DNA from: Chitinophaga sp. 180180018-3
Lineage (GTDB): Bacteria; Bacteroidota; Bacteroidia; Chitinophagales; Chitinophagaceae
Direction of reading: 5' to 3'
NCBI RefSeq assembly: GCF_037893185.1
Contig: NZ_CP140772.1
Coordinates: 3,038,001-3,102,000 of the forward strand
DNA length: 64,000 nucleotides
Positions 52,909 through 62,078 of the stretch are shown here, in pieces. The position numbers were made by a program, and so were the translations under genes. Position 1 is the first letter of the stretch. Every line of letters starts with the position of its first letter. A model generated the notes under the pieces. That model saw only the letters and a program-made list of their open reading frames with translations. It made no database searches and was not told the DNA's origin.

Positions 52909-54546
52909 ATGAATCAACAGCAATTGGAAACCAACAAGAATGAGGATACGATGCGGAGGGCTATCAGCACCATGAAGCAGCGTCTGGGAGTGATTGAGCA
53001 GGGGGGCGGTAAAAAGAGCCTGGAGAAGGTACGGCAGCGGGGAAAGCTCACCGCAAGAGAACGTATCGCTTACCTGATCGATAAAGACACCCCCTTTACT
53101 GAAATAGGAGCTTTTGCCGCCTGGGAGATGTACCCCGAACACGGTGGTTGCCCCGCTGCCGGTACCGTTGGAGGGATCGGATATGTAAGCGGCAGACAGT
53201 GCATGATTGTGGCTAATGACATGACCGTAAAGGCAGGAGCCTGGTTTCCGATGACCGGCAAGAAAAACCTCCGTCTGCAGGAAATCGCCATGGAGAACCG
53301 CTTGCCCGTGATCTACCTCGTAGACAGTGCAGGGGTATTTCTGCCGATGCAGGATGAGATATTCCCCGACAAAGAACATTTTGGGCGCATCTTCCGGAAC
53401 AACGCCCGTATGAGCGCCATGGGTATCACCCAGATCGCCGCCGTGATGGGAAGCTGTGTGGCGGGAGGCGCCTATCTGCCTATCATGAGCGATGAAGTAT
53501 TGATGGTAGAAGGCAATGGCTCTATTTTCCTCGCAGGCCCGTATCTTGTGAAGGCGGCCATTGGGGAAGACGTTGATGCGGAAACGTTAGGAGGCGCTGT
53601 TACTCATACAGAAATTTCCGGCATAGCCGACTATAAATTCAAATCAGACGAAGACTGCCTCGATCAGGTGAAACGCATCGTTGCAAAAATCGGGCATCAG
53701 CCGCAGGCCGGCTTCGACAGAATCACTCCTGTGCTCCCGGCTAAGGATCCTGTAGAACTCGACAGCATCCTTCCTGCTGATAGTTCCCGGCCATACGATA
53801 TGCTCGAAATCATAGAGCGACTGGTAGATGGTTCTGCCTTTGATCAGTACAAACAGGATTATGGCAAAAGCATTATCTGTGGCTATGGCCGCATCGACGG
53901 ATGGGCAGTAGGTATTGTTGCCAATCAGCGCAAAATAGTGAAGAGCCGCAAAGGTGAAATGCAGATGGGAGGCGTTATTTACAACGACAGTGCCGACAAA
54001 GCCGCCCGCTTTATTATGAACTGCAATCAGAAGAAGATCCCGCTGGTATTCCTGCAGGACGTAACCGGCTTTATGGTGGGCAGCAGGAGTGAGCACTCCG
54101 GCATCATCAAAGACGGTGCTAAACTGGTGAATGCAGTCGCCAACTCAGTGGTACCCAAGATCACTATTGTTATTGGTAATTCCTATGGCGCCGGCAATTA
54201 CGCTATGTGTGGAAAAGCCTACGACCCCCGTTTCATCTATGCCTGGCCTTCTGCTAAGATCGCTGTAATGGGCGGAGAACAGGCCGCTAAAACCCTGCTG
54301 CAGATACAGGTTGCCGGATTGAAGGCGAAAGGACAGGAGATATCGCCGGAGGAAGAAGCCCGCCTGCTTAAAGAAATCACCGATAAATACAATGCTCAGA
54401 CTACGCCATACTATGCAGCCGCCCGTTTGTGGGTAGATGATATTATCGCTCCAACCGATACCCGGAGCCGTATATCAGAAGGCATCAAAGCCGCTAACAA
54501 CGCACGTGTGGAAGAAGTGCTCAATGTAGGAGTGATTCAGGTATAA
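52909..54546 (+). CDS. acyl-CoA carboxylase, carboxyltransferase (beta) subunit
   Basis: About 545 residues with both crotonase-fold halves. VYLVDSAGVFLPMQDE-type segment (here IYLVDSAGVFLPMQDEIFPD), then NNARMSAMGITQIAAVMGSC and VAGGAYLPIMSDE. The second half has FLQDVTGFMVGSRSEHSGI and GNSYGAGNYAMCGKAYDPRF, followed by WPSAKIAVMGGEQAAKTLLQ. It is closest to methylcrotonyl-CoA carboxylase beta, but propionyl- or geranyl-CoA are possible. No biotin-carboxylase partner gene is adjacent. The ATG at 52909 is preferred to a GTG/TTG start 24 codons earlier. Confidence 0.93.
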   Translation: MNQQQLETNKNEDTMRRAISTMKQRLGVIEQGGGKKSLEKVRQRGKLTARERIAYLIDKDTPFTEIGAFAAWEMYPEHGGCPAAGTVGGIGYVSGRQCMIVANDMTVKAGAWFPMTGKKNLRLQEIAMENRLPVIYLVDSAGVFLPMQDEIFPDKEHFGRIFRNNARMSAMGITQIAAVMGSCVAGGAYLPIMSDEVLMVEGNGSIFLAGPYLVKAAIGEDVDAETLGGAVTHTEISGIADYKFKSDEDCLDQVKRIVAKIGHQPQAGFDRITPVLPAKDPVELDSILPADSSRPYDMLEIIERLVDGSAFDQYKQDYGKSIICGYGRIDGWAVGIVANQRKIVKSRKGEMQMGGVIYNDSADKAARFIMNCNQKKIPLVFLQDVTGFMVGSRSEHSGIIKDGAKLVNAVANSVVPKITIVIGNSYGAGNYAMCGKAYDPRFIYAWPSAKIAVMGGEQAAKTLLQIQVAGLKAKGQEISPEEEARLLKEITDKYNAQTTPYYAAARLWVDDIIAPTDTRSRISEGIKAANNARVEEVLNVGVIQV

Positions 54547-54550
54547 CGTT

Positions 54551-54654
54551 TAGTCTTTAGTGTTTGGTCTGTAGTAAAATGCAACGAAGATTATGTTACA
54601 TAGATAGAACATAATCTTCGTTGCATTTTACCAAAGACCAAACACTAAAGACTA
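54551..54654. repeat. stop-adjacent long inverted repeat E, 47-bp arms
   Basis: Arms 54551-54597 and 54608-54654 pair with two mismatches; loop 10 bases. The outer arm has AGTCTTTAGTGTTTGGTCT and the inner arm AAAATGCAACGAAGATTATG. It starts five bases past the carboxylase stop, ahead of rnhA in the same direction. A CTAAAGACTAAAGGC word recurs just before rnhA (about 54728-54742), like the right arm of repeat F. Confidence 0.92.
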
Positions 54655-54747
54655 TTCTGTATATTCGCGTTTCCTTTTAACGAAGAAGACTGCATCATTG
54701 AATGCTTCAATAACAGTCACTAAAAAGCTAAAGACTAAAGGCGATAT

Positions 54748-55206
54748 ATGTCAGAATTGGTTGTATATACAGATGGGGCATCAAGGGGAAACCCCGGCCC
54801 GGGCGGATATGGTGTGATATTAATGTGGGGCAGTGTCCGGAAGGAATTGTCGCAGGGGTATCGTAAAACCACCAATAACAGAATGGAATTGCTGGCAGTA
54901 ATAGTAGCGCTGGAAGCATTAAAGAAAGAAGGATTGAATGTGACCATCTATACGGATAGTAAATATGTGGTAGACAGTATTGAGAAAGGCTGGCTCTGGG
55001 GGTGGATCAAAATAAATTTCAAGGAGAAAAAAAATAAAGACCTCTGGTTGCGATTTGTACCGCTGTATAAAAGGCAACGGGTAAAAATGCAATGGGTGAA
55101 AGGTCATGCCAGTAATCCGTTTAATAACCGCTGTGATGAACTGGCCACACAGGCGGCCGACAGTGGCCACTGGCTGGTAGATGAAGGTTTTGAAGCCAAC
55201 CTTTAA
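54748..55206 (+). CDS. rnhA: ribonuclease HI
   Basis: About 152 residues. It cuts the RNA strand of RNA-DNA hybrids. The catalytic acids are visible: Asp9 in VVYTDGASRGNPGPGG, Glu47 in NNRMELLAV, Asp70 in YTDSKYVV and Asp130 in NNRCDELA; His120 is in VKGHASNPF. The length is normal for RNase HI, with the basic handle region (WIKINFKEKKNKDLW). Confidence 0.97.
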   Translation: MSELVVYTDGASRGNPGPGGYGVILMWGSVRKELSQGYRKTTNNRMELLAVIVALEALKKEGLNVTIYTDSKYVVDSIEKGWLWGWIKINFKEKKNKDLWLRFVPLYKRQRVKMQWVKGHASNPFNNRCDELATQAADSGHWLVDEGFEANL

Positions 55207-55435
55207 GAATATACTGATATAAACAATCTGTTCCGAACCCTGATAGCTTTCTTTTGGAATACACTGCTTCCACTCTCGTTGCTCAGGTATAAAAGCACTA
55301 GGATGAATTACGTATAACAACTATCCATTTATTGCAGCGATTTTCCACTCATCATATTTTCATCAGCTGAAACCCTTTGCTGTATTGAAAACTAATGCAA
55401 CATAAAAAACGTAGTAAAACATTTTTAACAAATCT

Positions 55436-55467
55436 TTTGTTTTTGATTTTGAAAGGACATAGCTTTG
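55436..55467 (+). promoter_or_regulatory. promoter of the Cys-leader/SusCD operon
   Basis: A -33 TTTG (55436-55439), 20 bases, then a -7 TAGCTTTG (55460-55467). This is a full match to the Bacteroidota consensus and puts the transcript start at about 55473, 54 bases before the leader peptide. Confidence 0.75.
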
Positions 55468-55526
55468 CCGCCTATTAGTCTATAGGAATTATAGGGTAAT
55501 AGCGGAAAACATTTAAAGACGAGCTT

Positions 55527-55592
55527 ATGAAGAAAAGAATGACCCAACCGTATAAGGTGAACAATCACTGCTGTTGCTGTTGCGCCTATTAA
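55527..55592 (+). CDS. cysteine-rich leader peptide (21 aa), putative attenuator
   Basis: A complete frame from ATG to TAA of 21 codons: Met-Lys-Lys-Arg..., ending NNHCCCCCAY. The five cysteines are consecutive (55569-55583, alternating TGC and TGT). It lies between a consensus promoter and susC, with 177 bases of structured leader after it. The codon run TGCTGT can pair with ACAGCA at 55613-55618. If the ribosome stalls on Cys codons when charged cysteine tRNA is scarce, that pairing, and any hairpin competing with it, would change. This is the layout of a classical attenuator peptide; function is inferred. It is too short to carry other information. Confidence 0.6.
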   Translation: MKKRMTQPYKVNNHCCCCCAY

Positions 55593-55769
55593 AACCGACT
55601 GACTGTTTAACCACAGCAGGTTACAACAACCATTAGTGATGACCGGAACTCCAACCGTTCCGGGTGCTTAACACAGTAGTATTTTTCATGTCACATAGCC
55701 CGGTATAATCGGGCAGGGAAACCTGTTGCCGGGAGAAACCTGATATCTGGACATTTTCAACATTCAATC
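55593..55769 (+). other. structured leader RNA between the Cys peptide and susC
   Basis: 177 bases with several possible hairpins: CCGGAAC/GTTCCGG (55643-55649 with 55657-55663), followed 13 bases later by a TATTTTT run, and a CAGG-GAAA-CCTG stem with a GNRA loop at about 55714-55725. ACAGCA (55613-55618) is complementary to the Cys codons. No riboswitch class was recognised. Confidence 0.5.
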
Positions 55770-58700
55770 ATGTTACAACGACTACTCCTTTTCCTACTGC
55801 TATTAGGGCCTTTAGCAGTATTTGCGCAAAGTCGCACGATTACCGGCCGCATTTACTCCGCATCGGACAATCAGCCATTGCCCGGAGCTTCGGTGGCCGT
55901 GAAAGGAACAACTGCCGGAACCGTAAGCGGGGCCGACGGAAGTTTCAGTTTGCAGGTAACTGATCCTGCTGCAACTACGCTTGTTATCCGCTATATCGGA
56001 ATGCAGGCGCAGGAAGTAGCCATCAGTGCATCTCCGCTAACAATAAGACTACGTTCATCCGGTAAGGATATCGATGAAATAGTAATCGTAGCTTATGGTA
56101 CCGCAAAGAAAAATTCTTACACAGGTTCTGTTTCGCAGATCAAAGGCGAAGAGCTCGAGAACCGGCAGGTATCCAGCGTCTCGAAGGCGCTACAGGGCCT
56201 CGCTGCAGGGGTACAGAGTACTTCTGCCAGCGGTCAGCCTGGTTCCGATGCTACGATACGCATCCGCGGTATTGGCTCCATCAATGCTTCTGCTGATCCG
56301 CTGTATGTGGTAGATGGCGTGCCTTACGGAGGAAGCCTGAATGCAATTAATCCTGCTGATATCGAATCTATCAGCGTGCTGAAAGATGCTGCTTCCAGTG
56401 CGTTGTATGGATCACGGGGCGCCAATGGTGTCATCATTATTACTACCAAAAAAGGGAAGAAGCCCGGAAGTAATATAGACGTTCGCGTTAGTCAGGGTTA
56501 TTCCAGCCGCGCCGTGAGAGACTATGATCGTGTAAGTACTGATCAGTACTTTCAAATGTATTGGGAAGCGCTGCGCAATGCCTCCCTCACAAATGGTGCA
56601 ACACCGGATGTTGCGGCGAAACAGGCCAGCAGCCGGCTGATCGGACGACTGGGCATCAATCCCTACGGCAATGCATTCCCTCAGCCGGTTGGTACCGATG
56701 GCAAGCTGGCAGCGGGTGCGAAAGCCCTTTGGAACGACGATTGGGATAAAGCCATGCAACGTACCGGTCATCGTACACAGGCTGATTTAAGTGTAAGCGG
56801 TGCCGCAGATAAAGCAAGATATTACATCTCCGGCGGTTACCTCGATGATCAGGGTATTTATCTTGGCTCCGGATTCAAACGCTACAACCTCCGCAGCAAT
56901 ATAGAGCTCGATGCTAAGAAATGGCTGAAACTGGGACTGAACCTTGCTGGTTCACACTCCGAACAGCAGGCGCCTCCTTCGGAAGACAGCCGTTCAGATA
57001 ACTACGTGAACTACGGCCGCCTGATGTCTTCTTTCTACCCGATCTATCAACGGGATCCGGCTACGGGCGCTTACGTCCTCGATGCTAATGGCAACAGGAT
57101 CTTTGATTTCGGCGCTTACCGGCCAAGCGCTAATAATCCGAAAACCAATCTGATAGCCACTTCCGGTATCGATAAGCACAACGTCCTTCGCGATGATGTT
57201 TCTGCAAGATTGTTCGGAGAGGCTACTATCTGGCGCGGACTGAAGTTTAAAACCAGTTACAATGCTGACTATACCGCGAGAAACGCACACGACTATACGA
57301 ATCCGACACTCGGCTTCGACGCAGAAGTAGGCGGTACCGTGGAGAAAGTGGGGACCCGCACTTTCAGCTGGACTTTCAACAATATCCTTACTTATGAGGA
57401 AACATTCAATGGGGTGCATCACCTGAACCTGCTGGCTGGTCAGGAAGCCTATAAATTCAGGAATACATTCATGGATGGCTCCAAGTCAGGCTTCTCGCTA
57501 CCGGGAGTGGACGAACTCTCTGATGCCGCACTGATCAAAGATCTGCAGGGCTATACAGATACTTACACACTGTCCAGCTTCCTCGGACGTGCTGAATACG
57601 ATTACAAAAACAGGTACTTCTTATCGGCCTCCCTGCGCCGCGACGGTTCTTCCCGCTTTGCACCGGATCACCGCTGGGGTACATTCTGGTCGATCGGCGG
57701 CTCCTGGAAGGCAACAGAGGAAGACTTTCTGAAAAATGTGTCCTGGCTGAACCTGCTGACACTCAGGGCCAGCTATGGTGCACAGGGGAACGACAATCTC
57801 GGCACAGATGCCTACTACAACTACTATCCGCTGCTGAACATCAACAGCAACCTCGGAGAAGGAGGTACCTACCGCAGGTTACTGTATAACCCGAAACTGA
57901 AATGGGAAACAAACCTGAACCTGAACGTGGGCGTGGATTTTTCTGTATTTAGTAATCGTCTTGGTGGTACAGTGGAGTTCTTCGAACGTAAATCGAAAGA
58001 CCTCCTGTTTTCCAGACCGATTGCTCCTTCACTTGGATATTCCTCGATTGCAGAGAACATAGGTGCTTTAAAAAATACAGGCGTTGACGTTACCCTGCAC
58101 GGCGTTCCCGTTAAAACTAAAAGCTTCTCCTGGAATGTGGATTTCAATATGACTCACTATACGAACAAGGTCACCTCGCTGCCGCAGCGGGAGATTATCA
58201 GCGGCACTAAAAAACTCATGGTAGGCCGTTCTATCTACGATTTCTGGATCAGGAAATGGGCGGGCGTAGATCCCAATACCGGCCTGCCTCAATGGTATGT
58301 CGATAAAACTGATGGCAGCCACGGCGTTACGAATACCTATGCCAATGCCTCCCTGTATTACAGCAGCTCTTCATTGCCGGATGTATATGGTGGTTTAACC
58401 AATACGTTCAACTATAAAGGCTTTTCTCTGTCGTTCATGCTGGTGTACAGCCTGGGTGGTAAAGTGCTCGATCAGGATTATCTCTTCCTCCTGGGTACCG
58501 GAACTTCCGCCGGACGTCCTTTTGCAAAGGAAATGCTGAATCACTGGACTCCCGACAACAAGAACACCGATGTGCCTAAGCTGACGACGATCAATACCAA
58601 CTGGACTTCCGTTTCAGACCGTTTTCTTTACGACGCCAGCTATGCCCGCCTGAAGACGTTGAACCTGAGCTATAACCTGCCTAAATCGCTGATGGAAAAA

Positions 58701-58859
58701 GCTCATCTGAACAACATCCTGGTATATGTACAGGGGGAAAACCTTTTCACCATCTACGGCCATCAGGGATTGGATCCTGAACAGTCAGTAGGAGGAACTA
58801 CTTACTACCGCTATCCGGCTATTAAGGCGTTCTCCGCTGGTATTAACCTGAGCTTCTAA
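55770..58859 (+). CDS. SusC-type TonB-dependent receptor (no STN)
   Basis: About 1029 residues. Signal peptide MLQRLLLFLLLLGPLAVFAQ. The regulatory domain follows (ITGRIYSASDNQPLPGASVA), then the plug (DEIVIVAYGTAKKNSYTGSV, YVVDGVPYGG, SVLKDAASSALYGSRGANG) and a complete barrel ending SAGINLSF. Without an STN domain it does not signal to a FecR, so control is more likely through its leader. The cysteine-codon peptide upstream suggests that it imports a cysteine or other sulfur-containing compound; that is inference. Confidence 0.95.
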   Translation: MLQRLLLFLLLLGPLAVFAQSRTITGRIYSASDNQPLPGASVAVKGTTAGTVSGADGSFSLQVTDPAATTLVIRYIGMQAQEVAISASPLTIRLRSSGKDIDEIVIVAYGTAKKNSYTGSVSQIKGEELENRQVSSVSKALQGLAAGVQSTSASGQPGSDATIRIRGIGSINASADPLYVVDGVPYGGSLNAINPADIESISVLKDAASSALYGSRGANGVIIITTKKGKKPGSNIDVRVSQGYSSRAVRDYDRVSTDQYFQMYWEALRNASLTNGATPDVAAKQASSRLIGRLGINPYGNAFPQPVGTDGKLAAGAKALWNDDWDKAMQRTGHRTQADLSVSGAADKARYYISGGYLDDQGIYLGSGFKRYNLRSNIELDAKKWLKLGLNLAGSHSEQQAPPSEDSRSDNYVNYGRLMSSFYPIYQRDPATGAYVLDANGNRIFDFGAYRPSANNPKTNLIATSGIDKHNVLRDDVSARLFGEATIWRGLKFKTSYNADYTARNAHDYTNPTLGFDAEVGGTVEKVGTRTFSWTFNNILTYEETFNGVHHLNLLAGQEAYKFRNTFMDGSKSGFSLPGVDELSDAALIKDLQGYTDTYTLSSFLGRAEYDYKNRYFLSASLRRDGSSRFAPDHRWGTFWSIGGSWKATEEDFLKNVSWLNLLTLRASYGAQGNDNLGTDAYYNYYPLLNINSNLGEGGTYRRLLYNPKLKWETNLNLNVGVDFSVFSNRLGGTVEFFERKSKDLLFSRPIAPSLGYSSIAENIGALKNTGVDVTLHGVPVKTKSFSWNVDFNMTHYTNKVTSLPQREIISGTKKLMVGRSIYDFWIRKWAGVDPNTGLPQWYVDKTDGSHGVTNTYANASLYYSSSSLPDVYGGLTNTFNYKGFSLSFMLVYSLGGKVLDQDYLFLLGTGTSAGRPFAKEMLNHWTPDNKNTDVPKLTTINTNWTSVSDRFLYDASYARLKTLNLSYNLPKSLMEKAHLNNILVYVQGENLFTIYGHQGLDPEQSVGGTTYYRYPAIKAFSAGINLSF

Positions 58860-58869
58860 AAATACGACC

Positions 58870-60360
58870 ATGAACAAGAGTATAATATTAATCATATTCG
58901 CAGCCCTTATATCAGGCGCCTGCAACAAGGACTTCCTGGATACCAAACCTACCAATGCGATCCCGGACAACGAAGTATTCAACACTGCCGACAATGTGGA
59001 AACCGTATTGAATGGTACCTGGTCCTATATGTTCGAGGAGTTCTTTACCTACGCCGTTCCTGGCTATAAATCCATTCATCTTACCAGCGATGCGATGGGC
59101 AGCGATATTGCCGTTACGCAGAAATATGGCTTGCGCGACGCCTACGGATACACGGAGATGGCGGATAACACCAAAAACAGGGTGAATGCATGCTGGACCA
59201 TTCTATACAAGGTGATCGACAACTGTAATAACGTGATCACACGGGTGGATAATGCAACCGGCGATGCTGATAAGAAACAACGCTTAAAAGGACAGGCCTA
59301 CGCCCTGAGAGGATATTGCTACCTGACACTGGCGTCTTTTTATCAGTTCAACAGAACGGGTACGGAAAAAGCAGTACCTGTTAGTCTGACGCCTACCGTT
59401 CCCGGAGCAGTAGGCAAACCCAAATCTACAATAGGAGAGGTCTACAAACAGGTGATAGCTGATCTGCAGGCCGCGGTGCCATTGCTGAAAAATTACCAGC
59501 GTAGCCCTACCCAGAAATGGAAGATAGATCTCAACGTGGTAAATGGTTTGCTCGCAAGGGCCTATCTCTATAACCGTCAGTGGGATCTCGCCATTGATCC
59601 TGCCAAAGCCGCCCGTGCAGGGTATCCGCTGATGTCGGGCGACGACTATAATAAAGGATTCAGTGATATCAATAATGGCGAGTGGATCTGGGGGCATGCA
59701 CAAACAGCCAACCAGAGTAACGCCAGCTATAACTTTCATTACCTCGATGTATCCACACCGGCCTCTTATTACCAGAGCTTCATGTGTGATCCGTATTTTA
59801 AGAATTTCTTTGACAGCGCTGATGTACGTTTCCGTTTATTCGACTGGGATACCTTACCTGATCAGGAAGGATACCTGCGCTACAAGAAATTCCGCTTCCG
59901 CGATCCCGGCGCGCTCATTGGCGACCTGGTGCTGATGCGCTCTGCGGAAATGTACCTGATAGAGGCCGAAGCATATGCACATCAGGGGAACGTTGCTAAA
60001 GCGGCGGAAGCGCTCAATGCACTGCGGACAGTGCGCAATGCTGCAAAGTACAACGGTGGCGGAAGTTTGATGGATACTATCCTGGTGGAAAGAAGGAAGG
60101 AACTGTGGGGCGAGGGATTTGCACTATCCGACATTATTCGTACAGGCGGTACCGTAGTACGCAAGCCGTTCCTGTCGTACACCGGTGAAGATAGCATTAT
60201 CAGTGTACCCCGTGGCGATGGTTCTTTTAAGAAGATAGCAGTGCAGGGTCATCTTACTACCAGATTGCCGGATGGTACTCCGTTTATACCTTACAGTACA
60301 TCCTACCTGTTTGCTATTCCTGTTTCAGAAATTCAGAATAATCCCAACCTGGATAAATAA
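58870..60360 (+). CDS. SusD/RagB family outer-membrane lipoprotein
   Basis: About 496 residues. Lipobox LISGAC followed by NKDFLDTKPTNAIPDNEVF, a phrase typical of the SusD family. GQAYALRGYCYLTLASFYQF and VVNGLLARAYLYNRQWDLAI are the TPR helices; VERRKELWGEGFALSDIIR is the C-terminal signature. It pairs with the SusC encoded ten bases upstream and should bind the ligand at the surface. Confidence 0.94.
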   Translation: MNKSIILIIFAALISGACNKDFLDTKPTNAIPDNEVFNTADNVETVLNGTWSYMFEEFFTYAVPGYKSIHLTSDAMGSDIAVTQKYGLRDAYGYTEMADNTKNRVNACWTILYKVIDNCNNVITRVDNATGDADKKQRLKGQAYALRGYCYLTLASFYQFNRTGTEKAVPVSLTPTVPGAVGKPKSTIGEVYKQVIADLQAAVPLLKNYQRSPTQKWKIDLNVVNGLLARAYLYNRQWDLAIDPAKAARAGYPLMSGDDYNKGFSDINNGEWIWGHAQTANQSNASYNFHYLDVSTPASYYQSFMCDPYFKNFFDSADVRFRLFDWDTLPDQEGYLRYKKFRFRDPGALIGDLVLMRSAEMYLIEAEAYAHQGNVAKAAEALNALRTVRNAAKYNGGGSLMDTILVERRKELWGEGFALSDIIRTGGTVVRKPFLSYTGEDSIISVPRGDGSFKKIAVQGHLTTRLPDGTPFIPYSTSYLFAIPVSEIQNNPNLDK

Positions 60361-60375
60361 GCAAAAACCAATGTG

Positions 60376-60409
60376 AAAAAGCCTCCGGAGTTCTCACCGG
60401 AGGCTTTTT
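60376..60409. terminator. bidirectional intrinsic terminator
   Basis: AAAAAGCCTCCGG (60376-60388) pairs with 60397-60409; loop of eight bases, A-rich before and T-rich after. Between convergent susD and the lipoprotein gene. Confidence 0.9.
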
Positions 60410-60416
60410 TGTATGC

Positions 60417-61250
60417 TTATTTTTTGTTGAGATCAATATATTTATAACGGGTGACGTATGTTTCCGTTTTACCACCTGATCCGCTCTTATAAGTGGTTGT
60501 ATCTGTGAGCATCAGACCCTTGTTGTCAAAGGAGCGGCCCCAGGTATATTCGCCATCAGGTACTCCGAGATGATTGATCACCTTTCTGCTGGTAATGAAG
60601 TTATCGGAGAGATTGTAGGTATTGCTTTGATCCCCGATCAGGAAGTAGGCGTAAGATAGCGTCTTAGCCGGATTGGCTTTGTCGCTGTAAGTGAAGGTAC
60701 GGTTGTATGACAGTGTCAACGTGTTATTAACCGGTCTGTATTCCTTTTCTGCAGTGATGCTGTTGCCGGTCCAGGTGAATTCACGTTTTCTGTCGCTGCC
60801 ATTGCCCGCGCCTTTTTCAACTTTTACCAGCTTGTCGTTTTCGTACACCAGCGTGTCGCGCGACGCAGCAATGCTGGTTGCCTGATCCATGATGTCGAAG
60901 AAATTATCGATCCGCACCAGGCGGTTGCCGGAATATACGAACTGTTTGTAGGTTACTTCGGTATCTGTTTTTTTCTTCTTAATGGTTACCCGCACTGGTT
61001 TTCCGTTGTCGTAAGAAAATCGGAACAACCGATAGTAACCATCAGGATTATTAACAGTGGCTTCTTCAATAGTGTTGATGGATTTGTCTGCGTTGTAAGT
61101 ATAAATAAGACTGTCGTTATCAGTGTCTACAGCACCGGAGATGTTCCAATCTTCAGTTGTTGGTACAGGAGTAATATCGTCTTTCTTATCATTTTTACAT
61201 GCGGCAGCGAAGAGTGCCAGGGCGGCCACGCCCAACAGTACTTTTTTCAT
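60417..61250 (-). CDS. DUF4595-like lipoprotein
   Basis: About 277 residues. A lipoprotein signal ends in LFAAAC. The body is made of repeated short strands of the form YTYNADKSINTIEEA, FVYSGNRLVRIDNF and YENDKLVKVEKGAG, the beta-sheet repeat pattern of DUF4595/RHS-like Bacteroidota lipoproteins. No function is known. It converges on the SusD gene and is probably unrelated in transcription. Confidence 0.6.
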   Translation of the reverse strand: MKKVLLGVAALALFAAACKNDKKDDITPVPTTEDWNISGAVDTDNDSLIYTYNADKSINTIEEATVNNPDGYYRLFRFSYDNGKPVRVTIKKKKTDTEVTYKQFVYSGNRLVRIDNFFDIMDQATSIAASRDTLVYENDKLVKVEKGAGNGSDRKREFTWTGNSITAEKEYRPVNNTLTLSYNRTFTYSDKANPAKTLSYAYFLIGDQSNTYNLSDNFITSRKVINHLGVPDGEYTWGRSFDNKGLMLTDTTTYKSGSGGKTETYVTRYKYIDLNKK

Positions 61251-61306
61251 AGGTTTGGAGTTTTCGTATATACGTTATGTTTAGTGTAACGGGGTGCAAG
61301 TTAATG

Positions 61307-61362
61307 TGGATATACTTATCTGCAAAAGGTTTGTAAGACAGGATAAGTTCTCAATATATCCA
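61307..61362. other. imperfect hairpin upstream of the lipoprotein gene
   Basis: TGGATATACTTATC (61307-61320) pairs with GATAAG and TATATCCA (61342-61347 and 61355-61362) around a bulge. It may be a terminator for the remnant gene or a leader structure. Confidence 0.4.
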
Positions 61363-61385
61363 TGGAATGAGGCGTGCCGTGTGTT

Positions 61386-61676
61386 TCATATCAGACGCCC
61401 GAGTTGCGCAATGGATACGAAGCGGAAGGCCATTCCGGAAAATATAACGGCAAGGCCTATACGATTTAATGCAGTGCCGGGCAGAATAGGGTAGAAGGTC
61501 CGCGCCGATACAATAATGGAAATATTGATAAACACAATGATAACGATCCAGATAATAAGCAAACTGCCTTTGTCCTGTTTCTTTTTATCACTGGCATCGC
61601 CTCCCCGCAGGAGCCTGTGCAGCAGTATTTCTGAAAGAAACCAGAGCAGATAGATAATGCCTGAAAGAAGATCCAT
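61386..61676 (-). pseudogene. truncated isoprenylcysteine carboxylmethyltransferase-like gene
   Basis: 96 codons with three hydrophobic segments. The end, GTALNRIGLAVIFSGMAFRF then VSIAQLGRLI, reads like the N-terminal half of an ICMT/PEMT-type methyltransferase. In full members the phrase QLGRFFTVDV-like continues into the SAM-binding, catalytic half. Here a stop codon comes right after QLGRLI, and the next 135 bases before the following gene hold nothing similar in any frame I checked. It is probably a deletion remnant. Confidence 0.55.
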
Positions 61677-61763
61677 ATATCAGGAGGATATTTACATTTC
61701 AAATATATGTAATGTTTTATGGTTGTCAAAAAGTGCGTAATTTGTGGCAATTAAAATGATGCT

Positions 61764-62066
61764 ATGGAGAATCTGCAAACGATCATTTCAGCCAGCACTC
61801 CGGTGTTAATAGATTGTTTTGCCACCTGGTGCGGGCCCTGCCAGATGGTACCTCCCATCCTGAAGGAAGTGAAAGATAAGATGAACGATCAGATCAGGAT
61901 CGTGAAGATAGACATCGACAAAAATCAGCAGCTGGCTGCGCAATGGCAGATCAGCAGTGTGCCTACATTACTGTTGTTCCGCGAAGGCAAATTAATATGG
62001 CGTCAGAGTGGGGTAGTGCCTGCGCATCAGCTACTGCCTATCCTGCAGCAGAAAATCGGCTCCTGA
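61764..62066 (+). CDS. thioredoxin
   Basis: A 100-residue, cytosolic thioredoxin. Active site WCGPC (Cys23 and Cys26), cis-proline in SVPTLLLFREGK. It reduces disulfides in cytosolic proteins. A TAATTTG element at 61738-61744 may be its -7. It converges on the TPR lipoprotein gene, with 12 bases between stops. Confidence 0.94.
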   Translation: MENLQTIISASTPVLIDCFATWCGPCQMVPPILKEVKDKMNDQIRIVKIDIDKNQQLAAQWQISSVPTLLLFREGKLIWRQSGVVPAHQLLPILQQKIGS

Positions 62067-62078
62067 GCACCGGCATCT

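Noticed and set aside
55726..55755. Slight resemblance of the susC leader (AACCTGATATCTGG) to the 3' part of a TPP riboswitch
   Set aside because: The rest of the TPP core, including CTGAGA, is missing, and the downstream gene is not a thiamin gene.
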